A stretch of 64,000 bases of DNA, taken from an uncultured Prevotellaceae bacterium. Its GTDB lineage: Bacteria > Bacteroidota > Bacteroidia > Bacteroidales > Bacteroidaceae. The DNA is taken from contig ONDM01000005.1 of the NCBI GenBank assembly GCA_900316585.1, positions 124,001 to 188,000 of the forward strand. Reading direction: 5' to 3'. Below, piece after piece: positions 8,576 through 16,575 of the stretch (the first letter of the stretch is position 1; each line of letters begins with the position of its first letter). The position numbers and the translations under genes are program-made. The notes under the pieces were generated by a model, which did not search any database, was not told the origin of the DNA, and saw only the letters and a program-made list of their open reading frames with translations.

Positions 8576-9628
8576 TTATTGTTCTTCACTTAAATGTGCT
8601 AATCTGCTTTTAAGAGAAGGACTATAGTATACTTGTGTGTCCCCATTATCATTGGAATAAATGAAATATGCAGAAAGATTCTTGTGTGTTTCTAAGAACT
8701 TAAGAGCCTTTTCATATCCCATTACCATAAATGATGTTGCATAGGCATCAGCTATAGTGCAATTTCCACTGATGACTGTGGCAGAAAGTAGGCTGTGCTG
8801 TACAGGATAACCTGTATGGGGGTTAATTGTATGGGCATATTTCTGTCCATCTTTATAATAGAAATTGCGATAGTTACCAGATGTAGCCATACCTTCATCT
8901 TTCAGGGTTATAATATCTTCCAGTTCATTGTTGATAGCCAATGAATCTTCAATTGGCTTGCTGATTCCAATACGCCAGTCTGCTTTTCTAGGAGATATTC
9001 CTTTTGTTAAGACTTCACCTCCAATTTCTACCATATAATTGCGTATGCCTTTTTTCTCAAGGAACTTACCTACTGCATCAACTCCATAACCCTTTGCAAT
9101 TGAACTGCAATCAAGCATGATTCTTGGGTCCTCTTTTATAACCTTATTCCCTACTAATTTCACTTTTTGGTAACCCACAAACTCACGTAGGCTATCAATC
9201 TTGGCACTATCGGGAGTCAGGTCATGCTTAAAACCAAATCCCCAGATATTTACCAAAGGGCTAACAGTGATGTCAAAATCTCCTTGGGTCTCTTTTGAAA
9301 CTTTCATGGCAGTCTGGAAAACATCTTTGAACATATCATTAACTTCAATGTCTTCATTGTTGTTTACCGCAGTAATGATGCTCTTTTCATTGAAAGGTGA
9401 GAGTGACTGGTCTACCAAGGCTAAGACCTCTTCTATTTGTTTCTGAAGATCTGTATTACTTTGGTAAGTGATGTTGTAGAATGTGCCGAAAACCATTCCA
9501 CTATTTTTGATATATGGAGTAGTAGCTTGCTTATTGATGATGAAGATAGTTCCTACAATAAGCAATACAAGGAAAGGTAATTTCCATATCCATGAGTTCC
9601 TTTTTGTGGCTTTATTCTGATTATCCAT
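8576..9628 (-). CDS. apbE: FAD:protein FMN transferase (ApbE)
   Basis: A 350-residue membrane-anchored protein with a transmembrane helix at about residues 15-32. It carries the ApbE motifs SIAKGYGVD, HTINPHTGYP and the metal-binding ADAYATSFMVMG segment. ApbE covalently attaches FMN to threonine in NQR/RNF subunits and other extracytoplasmic flavoproteins. Its target genes are not in this window. It lies 6 bases after the DUF6048-like gene, inside the minus-strand run. Confidence 0.94.
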   Translation of the reverse strand: MDNQNKATKRNSWIWKLPFLVLLIVGTIFIINKQATTPYIKNSGMVFGTFYNITYQSNTDLQKQIEEVLALVDQSLSPFNEKSIITAVNNNEDIEVNDMFKDVFQTAMKVSKETQGDFDITVSPLVNIWGFGFKHDLTPDSAKIDSLREFVGYQKVKLVGNKVIKEDPRIMLDCSSIAKGYGVDAVGKFLEKKGIRNYMVEIGGEVLTKGISPRKADWRIGISKPIEDSLAINNELEDIITLKDEGMATSGNYRNFYYKDGQKYAHTINPHTGYPVQHSLLSATVISGNCTIADAYATSFMVMGYEKALKFLETHKNLSAYFIYSNDNGDTQVYYSPSLKSRLAHLSEEQ

Positions 9629-9634
9629 GTCAGT

Positions 9635-10345
9635 TTACTTTTTTCCCTTAATTTTTCTGGTTAAATCAAAGTATAAATTGTATGTAGCCCTAAAACCGTT
9701 ATCAGTATGTCCAAATCCAGGGATATAATATGGATTCGCTTCCGAAGGAGTTTTTTCGTGTAATTTATGCTTGTATCGGATAGAAAAACCCATATGAAAA
9801 TGCTTAAAGATAGCAGATTCAAGTCCAAATACTATTTCCAGCCATAATCGCTTGCCGGAAATATTTTCGTAGGATAGAGGACCTGTATTTCCCCATATTG
9901 GGTCAGTCATATTGGGGCCATCAATATTAAATTTGTATGTGCTGTATCCTACTCGGAACCCTGCGAGGAGTCTGTTTTCTTGTAATTTGTTTTTTAGCAT
10001 ATTGATGTCCATACCCAAGCGGAAATAGGGTGCATTGGTTTTAAAATGGATTTGAGTATCTTCGTTGGTCGTGTCATATTTTGAATGACCTAACTCTGCT
10101 ATAGGAAAATATTTGTTTTTGAAATTCAGTCGTAGGCCAGCCTCACTTGTCATTGCATCAGTTCCAAGTAGATGAGCTAATGGGGCACCGATTTCCAAAG
10201 AAATAGCCATTCCTTGGAAAAATGCAGGTTGGTTTAATTTGTCAGCCTCATTTTTAATCGCCTGTTTGGCAGTCCCTTCTTGTGCAAAAAGAAGACAGAC
10301 TGATAACAGACTACTTAAAATGAATGCGGAAATTCTCTTGCTCAT
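9635..10345 (-). CDS. Outer-membrane beta-barrel-like protein, DUF6048-like
   Basis: A 236-residue protein with a signal peptide ending in LFAQ, then alternating amphipathic strands rich in aromatic and glycine residues and a C-terminal strand ending NLYFDLTRKIKGKK. This fits a small eight-stranded outer-membrane barrel. I recall DUF6048 proteins being encoded next to DUF6452 lipoproteins in Bacteroidales, and the arrangement here is the same. The start overlaps the preceding gene by 35 bases. No biochemical function is known to me. Confidence 0.7.
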   Translation of the reverse strand: MSKRISAFILSSLLSVCLLFAQEGTAKQAIKNEADKLNQPAFFQGMAISLEIGAPLAHLLGTDAMTSEAGLRLNFKNKYFPIAELGHSKYDTTNEDTQIHFKTNAPYFRLGMDINMLKNKLQENRLLAGFRVGYSTYKFNIDGPNMTDPIWGNTGPLSYENISGKRLWLEIVFGLESAIFKHFHMGFSIRYKHKLHEKTPSEANPYYIPGFGHTDNGFRATYNLYFDLTRKIKGKK

Positions 10346-10799
10346 CGGTATCTATTTTCTTTCGTATTACTTGTATAGAGTCAATCATTGTAGTAGTGTT
10401 TATGACTCCTGTAACGTTATGTTCGTGCCATACTCCACATTCGGGAGAATTAAAATGGGACAGATTATCTTTATTTATTATTATTTGATCAGAATAGATT
10501 TCATAGCTTTCAGAGTCAGCATATTGATGAATCTCCAGAGTAAAAGTATCAGCCGGTTGGTAATAACTAAGTGGAAGATTCATGCTGCTTGCATTGTACA
10601 ACTTGTTAATGAGCAAGGTATCTACCCCTTTTACTTTAGCATATACGTACACAGTGTCAGGTATGGTTACAATGGAGCCATTACCATAGAAACTCCAGGT
10701 TGAATATACTATATTGTTAAGTGGGCAGTCTACTCCATCGCATCCTGCTATAGCCAAAATGGAAAGAAAACAAATAACTATCTTTCTTAAATATTTCAT
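10311..10799 (-). CDS. Lipoprotein, DUF6452-like
   Basis: A 162-residue lipoprotein. The signal peptide has a lipobox ending AIAGC at about residue 20, followed by a cysteine-containing segment (DCPLNN) and a beta-rich domain. It resembles DUF6452 proteins found beside DUF6048 barrels. It probably forms a pair with the next gene at the outer membrane; this is inferred from the neighbourhood. It starts 2 bases after the glycosyltransferase stop. Confidence 0.7.
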   Translation of the reverse strand: MKYLRKIVICFLSILAIAGCDGVDCPLNNIVYSTWSFYGNGSIVTIPDTVYVYAKVKGVDTLLINKLYNASSMNLPLSYYQPADTFTLEIHQYADSESYEIYSDQIIINKDNLSHFNSPECGVWHEHNVTGVINTTTMIDSIQVIRKKIDTDEQENFRIHFK

Positions 10800-10801
10800 G
10801 G

Positions 10802-11752
10802 CTAGATTTCTTTTTCTATTTGATAGTTGTTCCTATCTTCAGAACTTCTGCTTATTAGTTCTCCTACAAAGCCTGCTAAGAAAAATTGGCTTCCTAGAAT
10901 CATCATGGTCAAGGCAATATAGAACCAAGGATTGTCCGTAACCAGCCTATATGGAAGCCCGGCATACATTTGATAAAGTTTGCCAAAACCTACCACTAAA
11001 ACAGCTATGAAACCGATGAAAAACATCAGACTGCCCGTAAGGCCAAAGATGTGCATGGGTTTACGGCCAAAGCGGCTTAGGAACCACAATGTAATCAAAT
11101 CAAGATATCCGTTAACAAATCTATCTAAACCGAACTTTGTTTTTCCATATTTACGAGCTTGGTGATGAACCACTTTCTCTCCAATTTTATCAAAGCCTGC
11201 ATTTTTAGCTAAATAGGGAATATAGCGGTGCATTTCACCATAAACTTCAATATTTTTTATTACTTCTTTACGGTATGCTTTTAGGCCACAATTAAAATCG
11301 TGAAGGTTCTTGATCCCACTTACTTTTCTAGCTGTGGCATTAAATAATTTAGTTGGAATTGTTTTGCTCAAGGGGTCGTACCTTTTTTTCTTGTATCCCG
11401 AAACTAAATCATATTTATCTTCTGTAATCATGCGATACAATTCAGGAATCTCATCAGGAGAATCCTGCAAATCTGCATCCATAGTGATAACCACATCACC
11501 TTTTGCACGCTTGAATCCGCAATAAAGAGCAGGACTTTTACCATAATTGCGACGAAATTTTATGCCTTTGACCTCATCATGTTCTTTTTTTAACTCCTCA
11601 ATGACATCCCACGAGTGGTCTGTACTGCCGTCATTAACGAAGATAATTTCATAAGAGAATCCATGAGCGTTCATTACACGATCTATCCAAGCATGTAATT
11701 CTGGAAGTGATTCTTCCTCGTTGTAAAGTGGTATAATAATTGATATATCCAT
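10802..11752 (-). CDS. Glycosyltransferase family 2, GtrB/DPM1-like
   Basis: A 316-residue membrane GT2. The N-terminal GT-A domain starts SIIIPLYNEEESLPEL and has the DxD-like MDADLQDSPDEIPEL motif. Two C-terminal transmembrane helices lie at about residues 235-258 and 272-295. The family transfers sugars to polyprenyl phosphate for wall, O-antigen or glycoprotein modification. The adjacent DUF4199 membrane protein is a frequent partner in Bacteroidetes, 11 bases upstream. Confidence 0.92.
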   Translation of the reverse strand: MDISIIIPLYNEEESLPELHAWIDRVMNAHGFSYEIIFVNDGSTDHSWDVIEELKKEHDEVKGIKFRRNYGKSPALYCGFKRAKGDVVITMDADLQDSPDEIPELYRMITEDKYDLVSGYKKKRYDPLSKTIPTKLFNATARKVSGIKNLHDFNCGLKAYRKEVIKNIEVYGEMHRYIPYLAKNAGFDKIGEKVVHHQARKYGKTKFGLDRFVNGYLDLITLWFLSRFGRKPMHIFGLTGSLMFFIGFIAVLVVGFGKLYQMYAGLPYRLVTDNPWFYIALTMMILGSQFFLAGFVGELISRSSEDRNNYQIEKEI

Positions 11753-11763
11753 GTTTTACTTAT

Positions 11764-12318
11764 TTACTTTGTTGCTGAAGAGCCTAATTTTATGCGTGAA
11801 AGTAAGGCTAGTGGCAAAGATATCAGGAAACCCAGGAAAATGTTACTTTCCAGAAGGTTTAGTGCCAATCTAATAGGGGAAAGAGAAGTTATTTGTGCCA
11901 CAAAATCTTCACTAGTTAACCCGGAGTTAGCAAAAATCTGATCCATCATTGCCTTTGTGGCAGTTTCTTTCAACATCTGGTCGTAATAGGCTCCAAAGTT
12001 ACCGTTGTCAAAGAACTGCATATAGATGTACACCCCAAATGCCATCATTATACTGGCATATAGAATAATCAGTAGTACCAAGAACCATGAACTGAGGAAT
12101 GGAAGCTCCCCATGACATGTTTTCCAGTAAAATTGGTAAGCCATAATGATGATGGCAAAAAGAGAACCAATACCTATTCCTAAACCTAGCAAAGAAAGCA
12201 GTGGTGATGTAACTGCATTAGCCATGCATATAAATGAAGCAAGCCACATACATCCAATGTATGCACCATTTATTGTGCTAGCTTTCTTGATTAGCTCTGA
12301 ATAGTTGTTCTCTGCCAT
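11764..12318 (-). CDS. DUF4199 membrane protein
   Basis: A 184-residue protein with four predicted transmembrane helices and an extracytoplasmic loop of about 50 residues between helices 3 and 4, which is the DUF4199 layout. The function is unknown. It is the first gene of the run that ends with the S41 protease at 3737. A -7 box TACCTTTG lies at 12339-12346 on the minus strand. Confidence 0.85.
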   Translation of the reverse strand: MAENNYSELIKKASTINGAYIGCMWLASFICMANAVTSPLLSLLGLGIGIGSLFAIIIMAYQFYWKTCHGELPFLSSWFLVLLIILYASIMMAFGVYIYMQFFDNGNFGAYYDQMLKETATKAMMDQIFANSGLTSEDFVAQITSLSPIRLALNLLESNIFLGFLISLPLALLSRIKLGSSATK

Positions 12319-12424
12319 TATTTTCTATAATTAAAATACAAAGGTATGAAAAAAAAATGAGGTTCTAATATAATTAGGAGAAATTAAGATTAGTAAAGGT
12401 CTATTTTTTTTAAAGGAAAAAAAT

Positions 12425-12455
12425 TTTGCAGTATGAAAGAATTGCATTACATTTG
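12425..12455 (+). promoter_or_regulatory. Promoter of SRP RNA and tRNA-Thr
   Basis: TTTG (12425-12428), 19 bases, then TACATTTG (12448-12455): an exact match to the Bacteroidetes promoter. The RNA begins 13 bases downstream. Confidence 0.85.
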
Positions 12456-12467
12456 CACCCGCAAAAT

Positions 12468-12563
12468 GGGTAAGTCCTATACGGCCAGCTCCTGATGAAT
12501 CCTCCAGGGCTTGATCGCAGCAAAGGTAGTCGGTTGTAGCGGCGCGATATAGTAAGCTTACCC
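12468..12563 (+). ncRNA. ffs: Small signal recognition particle RNA (4.5S-type)
   Basis: A 96-nt RNA closed by GGGTAAG (12468-12474) pairing with CTTACCC (12557-12563). It has the apical region CCAGGGCTTGATCGCAGCAA, in which the AGCA internal-loop side of the SRP core is recognisable. The apical loop differs from the GGAA tetraloop of enterobacteria. Promoter upstream and tRNA-Thr 4 bases downstream imply a joint primary transcript. The RNA binds Ffh for co-translational targeting. Confidence 0.83.
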
Positions 12564-12567
12564 TCCC

Positions 12568-12641
12568 GCCTCTTTAGCTCAGTTGGCCAGAGCACGTGAT
12601 TTGTAATCTCGGGGTCGTTGGTTCGAATCCGACAAGAGGCT
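12568..12641 (+). tRNA. tRNA-Thr (anticodon TGT)
   Basis: A 74-nt cloverleaf with acceptor arms GCCTCTT and AAGAGGC, anticodon TGT and T-arm GTTGGTTCGAATCCGAC. CCA is not encoded. It lies 4 bases after the SRP RNA and is followed by a strong terminator. Confidence 0.95.
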
Positions 12642-12642
12642 C

Positions 12643-12672
12643 AAAAAGGCATCGGTACCGATGCCTTTTTCT
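12643..12672 (+). terminator. Terminator between tRNA-Thr and mutS2 (bidirectional)
   Basis: A perfect palindrome centred on GGTACC with arms GGCATC/GATGCC, flanked by A5 and T5. It can stop transcription from both the tRNA and the convergent mutS2 gene, whose stop codon is at 12674. Confidence 0.9.
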
Positions 12673-12673
12673 T

Positions 12674-15382
12674 TTATTCCAAATCCACTACAGTTATTCC
12701 TGCACCACCAAATTGTACATGCTCGTCATGAAAGTTTTTCACACCTGGTGTTACTTTCAGATATTGACGAATGAGTGTGCGCAAGATACCTGTACCCGTG
12801 CCGTGTAATATTCTAACTCTGCTAGCACCAAGAACAATGGCATCATCAATGAAATAAGTGATAGCTTGGATAGCTTCATCACCACGCATTCCTCTTACGT
12901 CGATATCCTGACTGAATTGTAATTTTTTTTCATATACAGAATCTTGTGTCTGCTTGCTTACGAATGTCGCAGCTTTTGGCTTTTCATATATTGACTGCGA
13001 AGGTGCTTTTTCAATCCTTTGGAGTTTTATGTTCGTATGCATACTTCCGTAATTAATAGTAGCATTTTGCCCATTTATGGATATTATTTCTCCAACTGCA
13101 TTTTGCCCTTTTATCCTAACTTTATCTCCAAGTTGAAAATCGTCTTGTTTTTTCTCAGTCTTAACTCTAGTTTTTTCCGATTCGTTCTTATCTTGTAGAA
13201 TTTTCTTTTCCTTCCGTTCAGCACGACGGTTTTGCCGTTCTTGAAGTTGCTTCATTTTTTTTGCAATTTTGTCTTCAGCGGCATTCATATCATCAGCAGA
13301 AAGGTTTTTCTGAAATTCCTTAATCTGTAGCCTTGCCTCGCGTGTACGTTCTTTTTCTGCTTGTGCTTCCTTAATTTCTTTGATAGTGTTTTCAATGACT
13401 TTATTACTGTCCTTTAATAAAGATTCGGCTTCAGCCTTTGCCTGACGAATAATCTCTTTCTTGTTCTTTTGCAGCTCCTCAATTTCTTCTTGGTATTTTG
13501 CCAGTGTCTGCTCCATCTGCTTCTCTTTTTGGTGGATAGCAAGGCGCTTGTTTTCCCAATAACGTTTGTCACGGACAATGTCTTGAAGATATTTGTCTGC
13601 ATTGATGTATTCTTGCCCAACAATATCACTTGCTTCTTTGATTACATCTTCTGGAATGCCGATTTTGTGGGCTATTTCTACGGCAAATGAACTGCCAGGA
13701 TTGCCAATTTGCAGCTGATAGAGGGCCTGCATCTGGTGTCTGTCATATAACATGGCTCCATTCACAATGCCATCATTATCCTCTGCAAAATGTTTAAGGT
13801 TTTGGTAATGGGTCGTAATCACACCAAAAGATTTCCTGTCATTGAATCGGTGAAGAATAGCTTGCGCCAGAGCACCACCAATCTGTGGCTCTGTTCCGCC
13901 ACCAAATTCATCAATAAGCAATAATACCCTTGGACCGCAATTCTTCATCATTACTTTCATATTGGTAAGGTGAGAAGAATAAGTACTTAGATCATCTTCT
14001 ATACTTTGTTCATCGCCAATATCTATCATTATGCTTTCAAATATACCAACCTTGCTGCTTTCTTTCATGGGTACAAGCAAACCGCATTGAAGCATGTATT
14101 GCAAAAGGCCTACAGTTTTAAGACAAACAGATTTTCCACCAGCATTGGGTCCGGATATCAATAAAATGCGTTTAGCAAGTTCTAGTTTTATGTCCAAAGG
14201 AACTACTTGCTTTCCATGTTTTTCCAACGAAGATTTCAGTAACGGATGGATTGCTTGTACCCAGTATATTTGGGACCGGTCTTCTATTTCAGGTAAAATG
14301 GCATTGATTTCAATAGCCCATGTGGCCTTAGCTCGAATGAAATCTATTAAAGAAAGGAATTCGTAGCTGTTAAGTAATTGAGGTACTATAGGGCGGATTA
14401 AATCTGTAAAATCGGTTAAAATACGTATAATTTCTTTCCGCTCTTCACTTTCTAATTCGCGAATGCGGTTGTTTGCTTCTACTACTTCTGTGGGTTCTAT
14501 GTAGATAGTTTTGCCAGTAGCAGACTCATCATGTACAATACCCTTGATTTTGCGTTTCATGGCAGGAACCACAGGAATGACCAATCGACCATCACGAAGG
14601 GTCGGAGCTGTATCTTTGTCAATGACACCATCGCTTTGTGCATTTCTTAGAATTTGACTGAGAATACGGGAGACACTTCCAGCTGTTCCTGCTATTTCTT
14701 TCCTAATTTGGGCCAATGCAGGAGATGCACTATCTTTTATTTTCCCATAATCATCCAGAATGGTATGTATGCGTCTTGTCAATTGTGGATAGATGGCAAC
14801 CCCCTGTGTGATTTTTTTGAGCTCTGGATATTTGCAGTTTCCTTTTCGGTTAGGTTCTGAAGTAGATACCTTATTGGCATTTTCTTCATTCTCTTCTTTA
14901 TCAGTTTCTTTTACAATCCATTGACCATTTATGAAGATACGCTTGTTTCCTCTTTTCTTGGCAAGCATTGCTTTGTAAGGATTGGATTCTTCTTTGGATT
15001 GGATGCTGAAATTCTGAGTCTGCAAGTCTTCTTCTTGGTTTGCATCATTACGGTGAAGAAAGCGGACTATAGATTCTATGGTTTCCAATGAACGGCATAA
15101 ATCGTATAAACCTTGCTCTTCTATATGAGTTCCTTCTAAGCTGATACGTCTAAGGTCATCGCGAACATCAAAGAAAAAATGGATGGGAAAGTCTGTTTCT
15201 TCCTGTTCAATTCGCACGAATTCCTGTACTTTTCTAAGCGAAGAAAGAATGTCCTCAAATTTAGATAAGAAGATCATTTCTTCAACCTTTTGCTTACCTA
15301 AGTTACTGAGGCACCGGTTTGTTAATATGCGTCGGATTTCATCAAACCCGATTTTCTGTTCGTAGTTGGTTGGGTATATCAT
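12674..15382 (-). CDS. mutS2: MutS2 family protein with Smr domain
   Basis: A 902-residue protein. MutS core and lever regions come first, Walker A GPNAGGKS at 411-418, Walker B LLLIDEFGGGT near 475, a long coiled coil with many K/E residues (about 600-730), a KOW-like segment and a C-terminal Smr nuclease domain with DVRGMRG and HGTGTG. MutS2 binds recombination intermediates and stalled, collided ribosomes. The protein is about 100 residues longer than the usual 780-810. A polar insertion at about residues 113-185, between lever and core, accounts for most of this. Confidence 0.95.
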   Translation of the reverse strand: MIYPTNYEQKIGFDEIRRILTNRCLSNLGKQKVEEMIFLSKFEDILSSLRKVQEFVRIEQEETDFPIHFFFDVRDDLRRISLEGTHIEEQGLYDLCRSLETIESIVRFLHRNDANQEEDLQTQNFSIQSKEESNPYKAMLAKKRGNKRIFINGQWIVKETDKEENEENANKVSTSEPNRKGNCKYPELKKITQGVAIYPQLTRRIHTILDDYGKIKDSASPALAQIRKEIAGTAGSVSRILSQILRNAQSDGVIDKDTAPTLRDGRLVIPVVPAMKRKIKGIVHDESATGKTIYIEPTEVVEANNRIRELESEERKEIIRILTDFTDLIRPIVPQLLNSYEFLSLIDFIRAKATWAIEINAILPEIEDRSQIYWVQAIHPLLKSSLEKHGKQVVPLDIKLELAKRILLISGPNAGGKSVCLKTVGLLQYMLQCGLLVPMKESSKVGIFESIMIDIGDEQSIEDDLSTYSSHLTNMKVMMKNCGPRVLLLIDEFGGGTEPQIGGALAQAILHRFNDRKSFGVITTHYQNLKHFAEDNDGIVNGAMLYDRHQMQALYQLQIGNPGSSFAVEIAHKIGIPEDVIKEASDIVGQEYINADKYLQDIVRDKRYWENKRLAIHQKEKQMEQTLAKYQEEIEELQKNKKEIIRQAKAEAESLLKDSNKVIENTIKEIKEAQAEKERTREARLQIKEFQKNLSADDMNAAEDKIAKKMKQLQERQNRRAERKEKKILQDKNESEKTRVKTEKKQDDFQLGDKVRIKGQNAVGEIISINGQNATINYGSMHTNIKLQRIEKAPSQSIYEKPKAATFVSKQTQDSVYEKKLQFSQDIDVRGMRGDEAIQAITYFIDDAIVLGASRVRILHGTGTGILRTLIRQYLKVTPGVKNFHDEHVQFGGAGITVVDLE

Positions 15383-15387
15383 AGTTG

Positions 15388-15418
15388 CAAAGCTACTGCA
15401 ATTTATTTAAAAGTCAAA
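15388..15418 (-). promoter_or_regulatory. Promoter of mutS2
   Basis: Minus strand: TTTG (15415-15418), 19 bases, TAGCTTTG (15388-15395). The ATG (15382) is only 5 bases past the -7 box, so the transcript is probably leaderless. Confidence 0.75.
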
Positions 15419-15429
15419 AATAGGCACAT

Positions 15430-15456
15430 AAAAAAAGGAGTTCTATTGAACTCCTA
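15430..15456 (-). terminator. Terminator after tRNA-Val
   Basis: Stem AGGAGTTC/GAACTCCT with loop TATT, followed on the minus strand by seven T. It lies directly after the 3' end of tRNA-Val. Confidence 0.85.
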
Positions 15457-15458
15457 GG

Positions 15459-15533
15459 TGGGCGTTGACGGATTCGAACCGCCGACCCTCTGCTTGTAAG
15501 GCAGATGCTCTGAACCAGCTGAGCTAAACGCCC
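15459..15533 (-). tRNA. tRNA-Val (anticodon TAC)
   Basis: A 75-nt cloverleaf on the minus strand with acceptor arms GGGCGTT and AACGCCC, anticodon TAC and T-arm CGGCGGTTCGAATCCGTC. It is downstream of tRNA-Ser in the same transcript. CCA is not encoded. Confidence 0.95.
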
Positions 15534-15549
15534 GATGCTTTTACTTTGG

Positions 15550-15634
15550 CGGAGAGACAGGGATTCGAACCCCGGGTACCTCTCAGTACGGCGGTTTTCA
15601 AGACCGCTGCAATCGACCACTCTGCCACCTCTCC
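15550..15634 (-). tRNA. tRNA-Ser (anticodon TGA)
   Basis: An 85-nt class II tRNA on the minus strand with acceptor arms GGAGAGG and TCTCTCC, anticodon TGA and a long variable arm. The three bases after the discriminator G happen to read CCA, unlike the other four tRNAs in this window. Confidence 0.95.
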
Positions 15635-15670
15635 AAGCTATTTATAGCATGATTGTTTGCAAAAGCGATG

Positions 15671-15701
15671 CAAAGGTACAACAATTTTTAAATCCTCCAA
15701 A
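15671..15701 (-). promoter_or_regulatory. Promoter of tRNA-Ser/tRNA-Val
   Basis: Minus strand: TTTG (15698-15701), 19 bases, TACCTTTG (15671-15678). It matches the Bacteroidetes consensus exactly. Confidence 0.85.
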
Positions 15702-15747
15702 TAATTCAGATAAAAAAGTGAAAAAAAACTTTTTTTTATAAGCTATG

Positions 15748-15779
15748 TTTGTCTTCGTCAATCTATTAAGTTACCTTTG
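15748..15779 (+). promoter_or_regulatory. Promoter of kdsA-kdsD
   Basis: TTTG (15748-15751), 20 bases, TACCTTTG (15772-15779). It rules out the ATG at 15745 as the kdsA start, since that codon is upstream of the -33 box. Confidence 0.8.
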
Positions 15780-15786
15780 TATTATT

Positions 15787-16575
15787 ATGTGTAAACCTTA
15801 TTTTATGGGATTTGGAGTTAATAAAAAGCCTATTTTTATTGCGGGGCCTTGTGTGATTGAAAGCAAGGATGTGTTGGAAACTGTTGCACAGGAATTGGTA
15901 CGTCTAAATCAGAAATATAATTTAGATATAATTTTTAAAGCTTCTTTTGATAAAGCCAACCGTACTTCCTTGAATAGTTTCCGGGGACCTGGTCTAGAAA
16001 AGGGTCTCCAAATGCTAGGTGATATTAAGGGAAAATATGGGCTGAAGCTTTTAACTGATGTTCACGAAAGCTATCAGGCTTCTCCCGTAGGAGAAGTAGT
16101 AGATGTGCTTCAGATTCCTGCTTTCCTTTGCCGTCAGACCGATTTACTTGTCGCTGCTGCTAGGACAGGGAAGATTGTAAATATCAAAAAGGCCCAATTC
16201 TTGAGTGGCTTGGATATGCAGTATCCATTGCAGAAAGTGGTGGATAGTGGTAATGATAAGGTTTGGCTAACAGAGCGTGGTAATATGTTTGGTTATAATA
16301 ATCTAGTCGTAGATTTCCGTAATATTCCAGATATGCATCAATGGACTTCCACTGTTATTATGGATTGTACTCATGCAGTCCAACGTCCAGGTGGTGGTGG
16401 AGGATGTACCACTGGGAATCGTGAGTTTGTACCAATGATGGCATTAGCAGCCAAAGCATTTGGTGCTGATGGCTTTTTCTTTGAAACTCATCCAGATCCT
16501 GAATGTGCAAAAAGTGATGGTCCTAACATGTTGTTTTTAAGTGATCTTGAAAAAGTAATAGTGTCTTTGTTATGA
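15787..16575 (+). CDS. kdsA: 3-deoxy-8-phosphooctulonate synthase (Kdo-8-phosphate synthase)
   Basis: A 262-residue aldolase-type enzyme that condenses phosphoenolpyruvate with arabinose 5-phosphate to Kdo-8-phosphate for lipid A inner core. Motifs seen are FIAGPCVIES near the N-terminus, the FKASFDKANR active-site segment and DCTHAVQRPGG. The true start is either 15787, right at the predicted transcription start, or 15805. The latter gives a slightly shorter protein with a short leader. The stop overlaps the kdsD start by four bases. Confidence 0.93.
   Translation: MCKPYFMGFGVNKKPIFIAGPCVIESKDVLETVAQELVRLNQKYNLDIIFKASFDKANRTSLNSFRGPGLEKGLQMLGDIKGKYGLKLLTDVHESYQASPVGEVVDVLQIPAFLCRQTDLLVAAARTGKIVNIKKAQFLSGLDMQYPLQKVVDSGNDKVWLTERGNMFGYNNLVVDFRNIPDMHQWTSTVIMDCTHAVQRPGGGGGCTTGNREFVPMMALAAKAFGADGFFFETHPDPECAKSDGPNMLFLSDLEKVIVSLL

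Noticed and set aside
12410..12595. Minus-strand ORF of 61 codons across the SRP RNA
   Set aside because: It lies on the opposite strand of a structured RNA with its own promoter and has no promoter or recognisable protein.
15548..15550. Encoded CCA end on tRNA-Ser as a sign of horizontal transfer
   Set aside because: Three bases can match by chance, and the gene shares a normal promoter and operon with tRNA-Val.
15414..15741. ORFs on both strands over tRNA-Val and tRNA-Ser
   Set aside because: Their sequences (for example [19 protein letters not shown]) are translations of tRNA genes and their antisense.
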